From: Lachnospiraceae bacterium UBA7784 | GTDB taxonomy: Bacteria; Bacillota; Clostridia; Lachnospirales; Lachnospiraceae | Length of the DNA: 12,287 nucleotides | Direction of reading: 5' to 3' | NCBI GenBank assembly: GCA_002480925.1 | Contig: DLDA01000022.1 | Span: forward strand, 1-12,287 | Shown: positions 1 through 7,867 of the stretch, piece after piece | Layout of the letters: each line of letters starts with the position of its first letter | Position numbering within the stretch: the stretch's first letter is position 1 | Notes under the pieces: generated by a model | The model's input: the letters and a program-made list of their open reading frames with translations, nothing else | Database searches by the model: none | What the model was told of the DNA's origin: nothing | Translations under genes and position numbers: made by a program

Positions 1-543
1 GGAGTGACCAGAGAGCTTCCGGACCCGTTTGTCGTGATAGCAACAGAGAATCCGTACGGCTCATCAGGAACACAGATGCTTCCTGAGTCACAGCTCGACA
101 GATTCATGATCTGCCTGTCAATGGGATATCCGGCACATGAGGATGCAGTGGCGATCCTTAAGGGAAATGCTGCGAAGCCAGTCGAGAATATAAAGCCGGT
201 GCTTACGGCAGATGACCTGAAGACCATCAGGACTGCCATCTCGCAGATGTATGTGAAGGATGAGATCTATGACTATATAGTGAGTCTGGTAGAGTATACG
301 AGGAACGGCGGCAGCTTCGCGCAGGGAGCATCACCACGTGGAATCATAGCCATGCTCGGTATGGCAAAGTCCGTCGCCTTCATCAATGACAGGGACTATG
401 TGACGGCTGAGGATGTGCAGAGTATTGCCAGGGATACGCTTGGTCACAGGGTGAAGCTGTCTGCGCGTGCGAAGGCAGCAGGAATCACAATGGATGATGC
501 AATACAGAAGCTGATAGAGGATATAAGGGCACCAAGGACATGA
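1..543 (+). CDS. MoxR-family AAA+ ATPase, C-terminal part (5' end outside window)
   Basis: This is the carboxy-terminal part of a MoxR-type AAA+ ATPase, a chaperone-like ATPase thought to remodel or activate partner proteins. The reading frame is open at base 1, so the Walker A and B motifs lie upstream. Visible landmarks are the sensor 1 strand (FVVIATENP), the MoxR-typical GTQMLPESQLDRF segment with its arginine before a phenylalanine, and the sensor 2 region GASPRG that opens the helical lid. The GTG at base 4 is internal to the domain and is not a start. The stop overlaps the next gene's ATG (ATGA), so translation is coupled to the DUF58 gene. In other bacteria MoxR proteins sit beside DUF58 and transglutaminase genes exactly as here (Bacillus yeaC-yeaD-yebA is the comparison). 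The client of this ATPase is not known; the family call is secure. Confidence 0.93.
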   Translation, partial: GVTRELPDPFVVIATENPYGSSGTQMLPESQLDRFMICLSMGYPAHEDAVAILKGNAAKPVENIKPVLTADDLKTIRTAISQMYVKDEIYDYIVSLVEYTRNGGSFAQGASPRGIIAMLGMAKSVAFINDRDYVTAEDVQSIARDTLGHRVKLSARAKAAGITMDDAIQKLIEDIRAPRT

Positions 544-1571
544 GGATAAGAGTCGGACGGCTGATCGGATATATACTGGCAGTAGCAGTGACAGCTGCAA
601 TAGTGGCTGTTTTCGGAGGGACATTTCTTTTTATCATGCTTATGATGGAAATAGTTGCGCTGCCGATAGATATTATCACATCAATGCTGATGCTCAGGAA
701 ATCAGAGCTGCTTGTATCCCTTGGAACAGATCATACGCAAAAGGGAGACCTGGTTCTTATAGGCCATAATCTGCGGGCAGGTATGGCATTTTCCTCGTAC
801 GAGGCCGCCATCACACTGACGATCAGGAATACATTCTATGGCACCTCGGGACAGACACAGATTGCAATTCCTGTGAATCATGAGGGAGAGATGCATTATG
901 TCCCTCTCAGATTTTCACTGCTGGGATATTACGAGATCACAGCAGATCATGTCATGATCCGGGATGTGCTCGGACTTGCAGATCTGAAGAAGACAGTAGA
1001 TAAGAGCGTCGGGGTCACTGTTTTTCCAAAGGGTGATAGAGATACGCGCTCGTACGCGCTGCATCCGTCCGGCGGTATGACAGAGGCCGAGGAGACTGAC
1101 AGGCGCGGCAATGATTTCTCTGATGTGTCAGAGATTCGTGAATATGTACCAGGCGACAGACCACGGGATATTCACTGGAAGCTGTCAGCCAAGAGGGATG
1201 AGCTTATGATCAAGCAGAGAGAAGCCATGTCAGATGAGCAGCTGATCGTTGTGGTGGAGTTCACGGAGATTCTTGAGGAAAATGATGAGGTAGTAAGCGA
1301 GGCTTACAGTCTCATAAAGGAACTGGTACGAAGCAATGTGAATACGCAGCTGATGTGGTGGAGTGCAGCTGATGAGGACTTCAGGCGGAAGAGATTTCAG
1401 GATCAGGGAGATGTGGATGAGGCCTTTTCAGAGATGTTCGGTGAAAGGGCAGAGATGACTGAAGACATTGACAGGCTGATGAGGTCGGTACATCCGGAGA
1501 TTATGGGATATATCAGAGTTTACTCATCAGATGGCCAGGTGAAGGAGGCCGTGGTGGATGGCTCTCGGTAA
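540..1571 (+). CDS. DUF58 domain membrane-anchored protein
   Basis: A 343-residue protein of the DUF58 family (YeaD-like). Two adjoining hydrophobic segments near the N-terminus (about residues 8-28 and 29-51) anchor it, and the remainder is predicted cytoplasmic. The diagnostic DUF58 motif is at residues 202-217 (YVPGDRPRDIHWKLSA), followed by LMIKQRE. Downstream of it is a von Willebrand A-like fold in the wider family, often without an intact metal site. The ATG overlaps the MoxR stop codon by four bases and the 3' end overlaps the transglutaminase gene by 14 bases, so the three proteins are made from one transcript. The usual inference is that the MoxR ATPase acts on the DUF58 protein and that both serve the membrane transglutaminase protein, but the biochemical role is unknown. 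Confidence 0.92.
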   Translation: MRIRVGRLIGYILAVAVTAAIVAVFGGTFLFIMLMMEIVALPIDIITSMLMLRKSELLVSLGTDHTQKGDLVLIGHNLRAGMAFSSYEAAITLTIRNTFYGTSGQTQIAIPVNHEGEMHYVPLRFSLLGYYEITADHVMIRDVLGLADLKKTVDKSVGVTVFPKGDRDTRSYALHPSGGMTEAEETDRRGNDFSDVSEIREYVPGDRPRDIHWKLSAKRDELMIKQREAMSDEQLIVVVEFTEILEENDEVVSEAYSLIKELVRSNVNTQLMWWSAADEDFRRKRFQDQGDVDEAFSEMFGERAEMTEDIDRLMRSVHPEIMGYIRVYSSDGQVKEAVVDGSR

Positions 1572-3912
1572 AAGAAAAAAAGAACAGCCTCTTGTGCCTT
1601 CACCAGGCGTCACGGTGATCACGGCATACAGGGACACAAGGACAGAGAAGAATGGCAATACGGATATAATGATAAAGGCCATTGCGGTTTTTCTTCTGTC
1701 GGCAAGCTCGATCTATATGTATATAGATGGTATTGGTCTTTCCATGTCGCTGGTGGTCTTTTTCGGAACGCTTGCGGCAGAAGCGCTGATACTGTCATTA
1801 TGCTATAGGAGCAGTAAGGGAGAGAATCTGGTGGCACTTCTTTTCCTGGCGGTATTCGTATTTGCAGGCATCAATTTCAGATATGAAATCAATTCAGGAT
1901 TCTATGCAGTAGTCAATACCACCATCGACAGGATCACTGATTTCTTTGAACTCTCCGGAATGCGTACATATACAGAGAGAGTTGCAAACCGCTATGTCAC
2001 GGTGACGGCCTTTTCAATAGCAGTCGGTATGATCCTTGAGTATATAGTGTTTAATCTCGTGATATGGAGCGCGTCATATGTCTGGTGCTTCATACTTACC
2101 ATCATTCCAAATCTCGTGATCATATATCTGGACGGCCTTTCCTCATTGCCGGCCAGTGCGTGTGTCTGGCTTGTCATGATGGTATATATCGCTCTGGTCC
2201 GCGGCGGTGGTCATTTCAGGTTCAACCGTGGAAGCACGGAATATATACGGACAAGAAAGGGAATCTCGTACAGAGTAGATAAGGCCACGGACCTGAATAT
2301 GTTTTTCATGGCAATAGTGATATGGGTGGCAGGTCTTATGCTGGCATTGGTATGCAGCAGGCTTAATATCTACAATGGTCAGAGCCGGATAAAGGAAAGC
2401 ACAGAGCCGGCCGTGAAGGATGCTTTCCTGCGTGGCGCAGACGGTATTCTGAACAGATATCCGGCTACGGGCGGACTGAACTCAGGAAGGCTTGGCGGAG
2501 TGAACAGGGTGACACAGGATGGTCAGCCCGATCTCGAGATCACCTTTACCCCGTATTCTACAGATACCCTGTATATCAGGAACTTCATAGGTGAATACTA
2601 TAATCCTGTCGATAATTACTGGACAGGCACCGATGATAAGGATGATCAGGAGCAGGTCAGTGCCCTGAAGAAAAGCTATAAGAGTGGAAAGGGTGCCCGT
2701 GCCCGCATGGATATAAAGAATGTCGGGGCGGATGTGAGGCCGTATGAGCCGTATTATACTGATACGACTGAGATAACAGATGGAATAAGCGGTGATGGAA
2801 AAGCTCTGCCATCTGGAGCTACTGAGACGGTGGCATATTATCCTCTGATCAGTCTGGATGATATGCAGATAAAGAGCAGTGATCCGGGTGATGGCTATCG
2901 TGGTGTCCCGACAGATATCTATCAGACTGTATCAGATTTCTGCAGAAGGGCAGGCCTTAAAGCAGGAATGGACACAGACCAGGCTGTGGAGAGGCTGCGT
3001 GCATATTTTCAGAAGAATTATCCGTACACACTGAGCCCTGGCGCGACTCCTAAGGGAAGGGACTTTGTAGAATATTTCCTCAATGAAAATAAGAAGGGCT
3101 ATTGCGCACACTATGCGAGCTCGGCAGTGCTCATATTCAGAAGTCTCGGGATTCCTGCCAGATACTGCGAGGGCTACGCAGTGTCAATGGAGAGTATGGC
3201 AAATAATGCTGAGAGAGAGGATGAGCTGTCCTATGATGACTACTATTCAGGACAGAATACACTGAGGTCGTCAGCAGTGATAAGGACGACCGCAAGCGAT
3301 ATGAATGCCCATGCATGGGTTGAGGTATATGAGAAGGGGCATGGATGGGTAGTGGCCGATGTCACACCGGCAGCGACTGAGGACACCGGAGGCGGTGGAT
3401 TCCTTTCAGATCTCATGAGTTTACTGACAGGCGGAGGCAGCCGTAATGATACCATTCAGAATAATAACGTTTTTGTTGATAATGGTACAGGTGACATCAG
3501 GGACAGCTTCAGAGGCCCAAGAGCGATGTGGCTGATGCTTGTCATGATACTTGTACTGGCATCTCCCCTTATATGGATCGGAATGAAATCATTGTATTCT
3601 GATATAAGGTACAGGAGAGCATTTGCGGCAGCCGGCAGCTCCGACAGGCTCATAATGCATTATCAGAGACAGACGGAGCGAAGACGCAGAAGGGATAAGG
3701 AATTCAGCAGAAGGGTAAATTATGAGGAGCAGCTTTTATACCTGTACCCGGATATGGCATCGGAGGACAGTCAGAGACTTAAGGATATTCTCGATAAGGC
3801 AGGATATTCCCCGCACGGGCTGTCAGATGAAGAGTATGAATGGGCAATGAACGAGCTCGGTCAGAGCTCGAGAAAACGCCGGCATACGGCCTCGAATTCC
3901 GACAGGGTGTGA
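1558..3912 (+). CDS. Polytopic membrane protein with extracellular transglutaminase-like domain
   Basis: A 784-residue YebA-like protein. About seven hydrophobic segments occupy residues 38-266 (roughly 38-57, 60-82, 91-107, 149-170, 173-190, 199-214 and 247-266). A large, probably extracytoplasmic part follows, then one more membrane span near 657-678 and a basic cytoplasmic tail. The transglutaminase-like fold carries a complete cysteine-protease-type triad: C516 in GYCAHYASS, H585 in NAHAWVEV and D601 in WVVADVTP. The domain may cross-link, cleave or modify a cell-surface or peptidoglycan substrate, but the substrate cannot be read from the sequence. A glycine-rich linker (about residues 612-635) separates the domain from the last span. 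The ATG lies 14 bases inside the DUF58 gene. The last 16 or so residues are encoded in DNA that also encodes the end of the opposing dus gene. Confidence 0.93.
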   Translation: MALGKRKKEQPLVPSPGVTVITAYRDTRTEKNGNTDIMIKAIAVFLLSASSIYMYIDGIGLSMSLVVFFGTLAAEALILSLCYRSSKGENLVALLFLAVFVFAGINFRYEINSGFYAVVNTTIDRITDFFELSGMRTYTERVANRYVTVTAFSIAVGMILEYIVFNLVIWSASYVWCFILTIIPNLVIIYLDGLSSLPASACVWLVMMVYIALVRGGGHFRFNRGSTEYIRTRKGISYRVDKATDLNMFFMAIVIWVAGLMLALVCSRLNIYNGQSRIKESTEPAVKDAFLRGADGILNRYPATGGLNSGRLGGVNRVTQDGQPDLEITFTPYSTDTLYIRNFIGEYYNPVDNYWTGTDDKDDQEQVSALKKSYKSGKGARARMDIKNVGADVRPYEPYYTDTTEITDGISGDGKALPSGATETVAYYPLISLDDMQIKSSDPGDGYRGVPTDIYQTVSDFCRRAGLKAGMDTDQAVERLRAYFQKNYPYTLSPGATPKGRDFVEYFLNENKKGYCAHYASSAVLIFRSLGIPARYCEGYAVSMESMANNAEREDELSYDDYYSGQNTLRSSAVIRTTASDMNAHAWVEVYEKGHGWVVADVTPAATEDTGGGGFLSDLMSLLTGGGSRNDTIQNNNVFVDNGTGDIRDSFRGPRAMWLMLVMILVLASPLIWIGMKSLYSDIRYRRAFAAAGSSDRLIMHYQRQTERRRRRDKEFSRRVNYEEQLLYLYPDMASEDSQRLKDILDKAGYSPHGLSDEEYEWAMNELGQSSRKRRHTASNSDRV

Positions 3913-4832
3913 ATTTCATTTACCACCCTGCGGAAACGTATCCCGTTTCTCATGCCGGAGGTGTACCAGCCGGCGTGCTTCCTCATCTCGCGGATGGCCC
4001 GGTCCTCACCCTTCATCTCAACCTCCATCCTGGCATGCTTCATCAGCATATCCATGACATAGGTCGGGGAAGGCTTATCGGCAGGATGGCCGGTCCTTAG
4101 CTCTGTGAGTATTTCATTGAAGATCCACGGATTGCCTCTTGCGGCACGGCCGATCATGAAGCCGTCACAGCCGGTGACCTCGTACATTCTTTTTACATCA
4201 GAAGCATTGCGGAGGTCTCCGTTTCCGATCACGGGAATGGAGACACTTTCCTTTACCTGGCGGATGATATCCCAGTCGGCCTCACCGCTGTAATACTGTT
4301 CCCTTGTGCGTCCGTGCACAGCAACGGCGGATGCACCCGATTCTTCAATGATATGCGCGATCTCAGGCGCATTGATATGCTCTGCATCAACTCCGGCACG
4401 TATCTTCGCTGTGACAGGACGGTCGGTGAACTTCACGAGGGCGGATACGATCTCGCCTACGAGCCTCGGATTCTTCATAAGGGCAGAGCCGTCGCCATTG
4501 CCAAATACCTTCGGTACGGGACAGCCCATATTTATATCGAGAATATCATACGGGACCTCATCTATCATCCTCGCTGCCTCGGACATGGAGGTGGGATCTG
4601 AGCCGAACAGCTGGAGGGAGACCGGATGCTCGTCGTCAGCGATTTCGAGCAGCTCCCTGGTATTCTTATTATGATAGCAAATAGCCTTGGCACTAACCAT
4701 TTCCATGCACACGAGACCGGATCCCATCCCATGACAGATCCGTCTGAAGGGCTCGTCGGTGACACCAGCCATCGGAGCCAGGATGAGAGGATTAGCGAGG
4801 GTTATATTTCCAATAGTAAGTGAATTCAGCAT
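3861..4832 (-). CDS. dusB: tRNA-dihydrouridine synthase (DusB-type)
   Basis: A 323-residue FMN enzyme that reduces uridine to dihydrouridine in the D-loop of tRNA, using NAD(P)H. The barrel begins with APMAGVTD (residues 19-26). The catalytic cysteine is C104 in NMGCPVPKV, the phosphate- and FMN-contacting residues include K143 (TAKIRAG) and H173 in VHGRTREQYYSG, and the FMN phosphate loops are GNGD (203-206) and GFMIGRAARGNPW (224-236). Length is normal for the family. The ATG is supported by GGAG seven bases upstream, and a consensus promoter lies just before that. Its 3' end overlaps the opposing transglutaminase gene by 52 bases. Dus genes of Bacillota often stand beside coaX, greA and lysS, which are all nearby here but on the other strand. 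The DusB subtype is assigned from overall resemblance; the Dus activity itself is secure. Confidence 0.95.
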   Translation of the reverse strand: MLNSLTIGNITLANPLILAPMAGVTDEPFRRICHGMGSGLVCMEMVSAKAICYHNKNTRELLEIADDEHPVSLQLFGSDPTSMSEAARMIDEVPYDILDINMGCPVPKVFGNGDGSALMKNPRLVGEIVSALVKFTDRPVTAKIRAGVDAEHINAPEIAHIIEESGASAVAVHGRTREQYYSGEADWDIIRQVKESVSIPVIGNGDLRNASDVKRMYEVTGCDGFMIGRAARGNPWIFNEILTELRTGHPADKPSPTYVMDMLMKHARMEVEMKGEDRAIREMRKHAGWYTSGMRNGIRFRRVVNEIHTLSEFEAVCRRFLEL

Positions 4833-4857
4833 AAGAGGTCTCCTTCATAGGTGAAAA

Positions 4858-4886
4858 AGTATAATTTCTATTGGAGGATTTGTCAA
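4858..4886 (-). promoter_or_regulatory. Sigma-A-type promoter of dus
   Basis: Read on the minus strand, a perfect -35 box TTGACA (4881-4886) is followed by a 17-base spacer and TATACT (4858-4863). Transcription should start near 4851, giving a leader of about 20 bases that holds the GGAG ribosome binding site of dus. It lies back to back with the argF promoter in the same spacer. Confidence 0.82.
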
Positions 4887-4953
4887 GAAACAGACTTGCA
4901 AAATCGCAGTGATAATAATAATATCTAAAAGGAACGCACGGAATGACCCGCTC

Positions 4954-4982
4954 TTTACGGAATCATATAAAAAGCTTATAAT
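4954..4982 (+). promoter_or_regulatory. Sigma-A-type promoter of the argF operon
   Basis: TTTACG (4954-4959), a 17-base spacer and a perfect TATAAT (4977-4982). The predicted start near 4989 leaves a very short leader of about 20 bases ahead of argF, with no room for a riboswitch or attenuator. A direct repeat ACGGAAT (4938-4944 and 4957-4963) flanks and overlaps the -35 region and may be a regulator site. Confidence 0.8.
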
Positions 4983-4993
4983 CATAAGAATGC

Positions 4994-5000
4994 AAAGGAG
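4994..5000 (+). promoter_or_regulatory. Ribosome binding site fixing the argF start
   Basis: AAAGGAG ends eight bases before the ATG at 5009 but only two bases before the in-frame TTG at 5003. The spacing therefore favours ATG 5009 as the true argF start and rules against the longer TTG form. Confidence 0.85.
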
Positions 5001-5008
5001 ATTTGACA

Positions 5009-6001
5009 ATGGATTTATATGGCAAGAGTTTTCTTAAAATGACAGACCTTTCAGCAGATGAGATAGAGGGACTTATCGATCTGTCGGCAAGACTTAAGGA
5101 CGAGAAGAAAAAGGGCATATCACAGCTTGATTACCTCAAGGGAAAGAATATCGCCCTGATCTTTGAGAAGACCAGCACCAGGACGAGATGCTCCTTTGAG
5201 GTGGCAGCGCATGACATGGGAATGCAGACTACCTATCTGGATCCCAAGGGCTCACAGATAGGAAAGAAGGAGAGCATAAAGGATACGGCAAGGGTACTCG
5301 GGAGGATGTTTGACGGTATAGAGTACAGAGGCTTCGGTCAGGAAATAGTCGAGCAGCTCGCAAAGTATGCCGGAGTGCCGGTATGGAACGGCCTTACAAA
5401 CGAAAGCCATCCTACCCAGATGATAGCTGATATGCTTACCATAAAGGAGCATCTGGGAAGACTTAAGGGAGTCAGGTTTGTCTATATGGGGGACGCCAGA
5501 TACAATATGGGCAATTCTCTTATGGTCACCTGTGCCAAGCTGGGAATGGACTTTGTGGCATGTACGAATAAGGATTATTTCCCGGACAGCCATCTTGTCG
5601 AGTATGCAAAGAAGCAGGCTGATATTACAGGTGGAAGCGTGACTCTTACAGAAAGCGTTGAGGAGGCCTGCACCGGTGCTGATGTGATCTATACGGATGT
5701 CTGGGTATCCATGGGAGAGCCTGAGAATGTATGGAAGGAAAGGATAAAGGCACTGAAGCCTTATCAGGTCAATGAAAAGGCGCTTTCCTATGCTTCGGAT
5801 TCAGTTATCTTCATGCACTGCCTTCCGGCCTTCCATGATCTCGATACGACTATAGGCAGACAGATCAATGAGAAATACGGCTTAAGAGAGATGGAGGTTA
5901 CCGACGAGGTATTCGAAGGCCCTCATTCAGTCGTATTCGATGAGGCAGAGAACAGGATGCATTCTATAAAGGCTATAATCTACGCAACGATGAAGAAGTG
6001 A
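5009..6001 (+). CDS. argF: Ornithine carbamoyltransferase
   Basis: A 330-residue cytosolic transcarbamylase that joins carbamoyl phosphate and ornithine to give citrulline. The carbamoyl-phosphate site is STRTR (residues 56-60) with HPTQ (134-137). The ornithine loop is DVWVSMGE (D230, SMG 234-236), and HCLP (270-273) supplies the catalytic cysteine. All key residues are present and the length is standard. The protein resembles the long enteric ArgI/ArgF type, which also covers catabolic ArcB enzymes. No arcA, arcC or other arg gene is in view, so biosynthetic against catabolic use cannot be decided; argF is the default name. It is the first gene of a unit with the small protein at 6004 and coaX. 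Start chosen at ATG 5009 by ribosome binding site spacing. Confidence 0.95.
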   Translation: MDLYGKSFLKMTDLSADEIEGLIDLSARLKDEKKKGISQLDYLKGKNIALIFEKTSTRTRCSFEVAAHDMGMQTTYLDPKGSQIGKKESIKDTARVLGRMFDGIEYRGFGQEIVEQLAKYAGVPVWNGLTNESHPTQMIADMLTIKEHLGRLKGVRFVYMGDARYNMGNSLMVTCAKLGMDFVACTNKDYFPDSHLVEYAKKQADITGGSVTLTESVEEACTGADVIYTDVWVSMGEPENVWKERIKALKPYQVNEKALSYASDSVIFMHCLPAFHDLDTTIGRQINEKYGLREMEVTDEVFEGPHSVVFDEAENRMHSIKAIIYATMKK

Positions 6002-6003
6002 TC

Positions 6004-6318
6004 ATGTATCAGGACAGGATAGTGCTTTGCGCTGCAAGCGCATACAATAAAAAATATTATCTGAATCCGGATTTTGACGAACTTCCGGATCAGGTGAAGA
6101 AGGAGCTTCAGATCATGTGCGTCCTCTTTACAGAGGACATAGGAGGAGTGATAGAGCTGTATTTTGATGAGGAGGGAAGTCTTCATCTGATGACTGATTC
6201 AGAGGAGGGAGACCTGACCTATGACAATATAGGCGCACCTCTTAAGATCAAGCAGATACAAAAGGATCAGAGACAGCTCTTCAGAGAGCTTGAGGAATAT
6301 TTCAGAGAATTCTTCTGA
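6004..6318 (+). CDS. Small acidic protein, DUF6145-like (clostridial family of unknown function)
   Basis: A protein of about 104 residues with no membrane segment or signal peptide, rich in acidic residues. It contains a segment KYYLNPDF followed by [22 protein letters not shown], then an acidic beta-like stretch and a C-terminal charged helix ending EEYFREFF. I associate this pattern with the uncharacterised family called DUF6145, found mainly in Lachnospiraceae; that name is from memory and only moderately sure. Start choice is ambiguous. A GTG at 5998 would overlap the argF stop as GTGA, while ATG 6004 has a weak AAGAAG five bases upstream and gives the more natural N-terminus. It is cotranscribed between argF and coaX; no function can be assigned. 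Confidence 0.8.
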   Translation: MYQDRIVLCAASAYNKKYYLNPDFDELPDQVKKELQIMCVLFTEDIGGVIELYFDEEGSLHLMTDSEEGDLTYDNIGAPLKIKQIQKDQRQLFRELEEYFREFF

Positions 6319-6332
6319 TAAAAGGAGTAAGG

Positions 6333-7103
6333 ATGCTTTTAGCAGTTGATGTCGGAAACACCAATATCACACTTGGAGTATTTGAGGATAGTGTGATAGT
6401 AGGAAATTTCAGACTTAATACAAGGATAGCCCGCACATCTGATGAGTATGGTATAGCTATCCGGAATATACTTTATAATAACGGTATAGATCATGACAGG
6501 ATAAAAGACTGCATAATCGCCTCAGTAGTACCGGCAGTCATGCATTCGCTTACAAGCGCTGTGATCAAGTATTTTGATACCAGGCCTCTGGTGGTGGCGG
6601 CAGGCGTAAGGACAGGCATCAATATACAGACAGAGGTGCCTAGCCAGATAGGAGCCGACAGGATAGTAGACGCAGCCGGAGCCTATGAGCTATATGGAGG
6701 GCCTCTTATAGTTATAGATTTCGGTACAGCCACGACCTATGACTATGTGGATGAAAAGGGCTCATTCCGCTACGGAGTTACGGCTCCGGGAATAAGGATT
6801 GCTGCAAAGGCTCTCTGGGAGGATGCAGCAAAGCTTCCTGAGATCGAGATAGCAAAGCCAAAGTCTATCCTTGCCCGTGAGACCATAAGCTCCATGCAGG
6901 CCGGACTGGTATTCGGACAGATCGGAGCCACAGAATATATAATAAACCATATGAAGGACGAGATCGGGAAAAAGAATATAAAGGTGATCGCTACAGGAGG
7001 ACTTGGAAAGATGATCTCCGGCGAGACTGACTGCATAGACCTTTACAATCCTGACCTGACTCTTCAGGGCATGCGGTTTATCTATGAGAAGCAGGACAGA
7101 TAG
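6333..7103 (+). CDS. coaX: Type III pantothenate kinase
   Basis: A 256-residue ASKHA-fold kinase that phosphorylates pantothenate in the first step of coenzyme A synthesis. Family marks are the phosphate-binding DVGNTN (residues 6-11), GADR at 107-110, the second nucleotide motif DFGTATT (129-135, with the catalytic-type D129 region), the variant APG at 151-153, and TGG at 221-223. Length is typical. The ribosome binding site AAAGGAG (6321-6327) is well placed before ATG 6333. It is the last gene of the argF unit, only 14 bases after the small protein gene. The stop is two bases from the end of the convergent cbiL-like gene, so its terminator must lie inside that gene, and one is seen there. 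Confidence 0.96.
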   Translation: MLLAVDVGNTNITLGVFEDSVIVGNFRLNTRIARTSDEYGIAIRNILYNNGIDHDRIKDCIIASVVPAVMHSLTSAVIKYFDTRPLVVAAGVRTGINIQTEVPSQIGADRIVDAAGAYELYGGPLIVIDFGTATTYDYVDEKGSFRYGVTAPGIRIAAKALWEDAAKLPEIEIAKPKSILARETISSMQAGLVFGQIGATEYIINHMKDEIGKKNIKVIATGGLGKMISGETDCIDLYNPDLTLQGMRFIYEKQDR

Positions 7104-7105
7104 GC

Positions 7106-7783
7106 TTATCTGACAAAGGCAGTCATAAGATAGGCCATTTCGTCAGGGATTTCAGAAAGGTCTCTATAGATCCTTTCATCGCTCATCCCGCAGTGACTTA
7201 CTGCACCAAGAAAGGTATGATCTCCGGTCTTTATGGCTTGCCTTAAGGCCGGAGTTTTTTTGCCCAGCTTCATGAATATCTTTATTCCCTTAAGGGACAG
7301 GGCATCATTAAGATCAGCGGATCCCGGGATGATATGTATCTCTTCATCTTCCTGCCCCAGAAAAAGCGCGAGCCTGCCGGCACATGAAAGGAAGGATGGG
7401 ATCCCGTTTATTATCTTCATCTCATAACCGTCCCTCTCAGCCATTTCACCTATATATGAAAATGTCGAATATATAAGCGGATCTCCTATAGTAATAAATG
7501 AAACCGTCTTTCCCTGATCCAGAAGATCACGGGTCCTTTTATAGATCTCGTTGTGCCTTTTTATCAGATCGTCCCTGTCTCTTGTCATAGGAAAATCAAA
7601 GAATTCTGTTTCCTGTCCATCCTTTAGCACATCCCTTACTATAGTATACGCCCTGCAGTGTTCGCGGCTACCTGCGGGAAAGATCACTATGTCGCTATTT
7701 TCGATCGCGTTTTTTGCAGCATAGGTCAGATCAGCTGATGAGCCGCAGCCTACACCGATCCCTAGAAGTCTTCCTTTATTCAT
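7106..7783 (-). CDS. cbiL: CbiL/CobI-like precorrin-2 (cobalt-factor-2) C20-methyltransferase homologue
   Basis: A 225-residue member of the SAM-dependent tetrapyrrole methylase family, closest in pattern to CbiL/CobI, which methylates C20 of the corrin precursor in cobalamin synthesis. Supporting motifs are FPAGSRE (residues 35-41), DFPMTRDRD (63-71) and the SAM-binding ITIGDPLIYSTFSY (97-110), all CbiL-like. Two places deviate from the usual family pattern: the N-terminal GVGPGDPxLLT loop reads GVGCGSSADLT (10-20), and PGITS reads NGIPS (126-130). It stands alone, with no other cobalamin gene in the window, so it may serve a distant cob cluster or have diverged. There are tandem ATGs; the one at 7783 has AGGAG six bases upstream, while 7786 would leave only three. 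Family is secure; exact substrate less so. Confidence 0.82.
   Translation of the reverse strand: MNKGRLLGIGVGCGSSADLTYAAKNAIENSDIVIFPAGSREHCRAYTIVRDVLKDGQETEFFDFPMTRDRDDLIKRHNEIYKRTRDLLDQGKTVSFITIGDPLIYSTFSYIGEMAERDGYEMKIINGIPSFLSCAGRLALFLGQEDEEIHIIPGSADLNDALSLKGIKIFMKLGKKTPALRQAIKTGDHTFLGAVSHCGMSDERIYRDLSEIPDEMAYLMTAFVR
7222..7261 (+). terminator. Intrinsic terminator of the argF-coaX operon, inside the opposing cbiL-like gene
   Basis: CTCCGGTCTT (7222-7231) pairs with AAGGCCGGAG (7245-7254) as a 10-base-pair stem with one G-U pair and a 13-base loop, followed at once by seven T residues (7255-7261). It points along the + strand, about 120 bases beyond the coaX stop, and lies wholly within the coding sequence of the convergent gene. 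The T tract reads as two lysine codons on the other strand. Confidence 0.8.
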
Positions 7784-7815
7784 CATTGTCTCCTTTCAGT
7801 GTTTCCTGTCACATA

Positions 7816-7844
7816 ATGTTACCATACCATTCACTGAATTTTAA
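7816..7844 (-). promoter_or_regulatory. Possible promoter of the cbiL-like gene
   Basis: On the minus strand TTAAAA (7839-7844), a 17-base spacer and TAACAT (7816-7821) form a weak promoter, helped by a TG one base before the -10 box. Each hexamer matches consensus at four of six positions. The position, about 30-60 bases ahead of the gene, is right, but the match is only moderate. Confidence 0.35.
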
Positions 7845-7867
7845 CAGTATTTATCTGATATTTGCGT

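Noticed and set aside
3903..3930. Hairpin CAGGGTG/CACCCTG at the transglutaminase stop as a terminator
   Set aside because: A 7-base stem with a 14-base loop is present, but neither strand has a T tract after it, so it is not a convincing intrinsic terminator.
3861..4832. Several + strand open frames across the dus gene (for example near 4306-4674)
   Set aside because: They are antisense shadows of a full, motif-complete Dus protein and have no ribosome binding sites or recognisable domains.
5003..5008. Longer argF starting at TTG 5003
   Set aside because: The ribosome binding site AAAGGAG ends at 5000, two bases before TTG, but eight before ATG 5009, and the ATG gives the normal family N-terminus.
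7833..7848. ACTG/CAGT inverted repeat between the cbiL-like gene and the synthetase gene
   Set aside because: Arms of only four bases around an AT-rich centre are expected by chance; too weak to call an operator.
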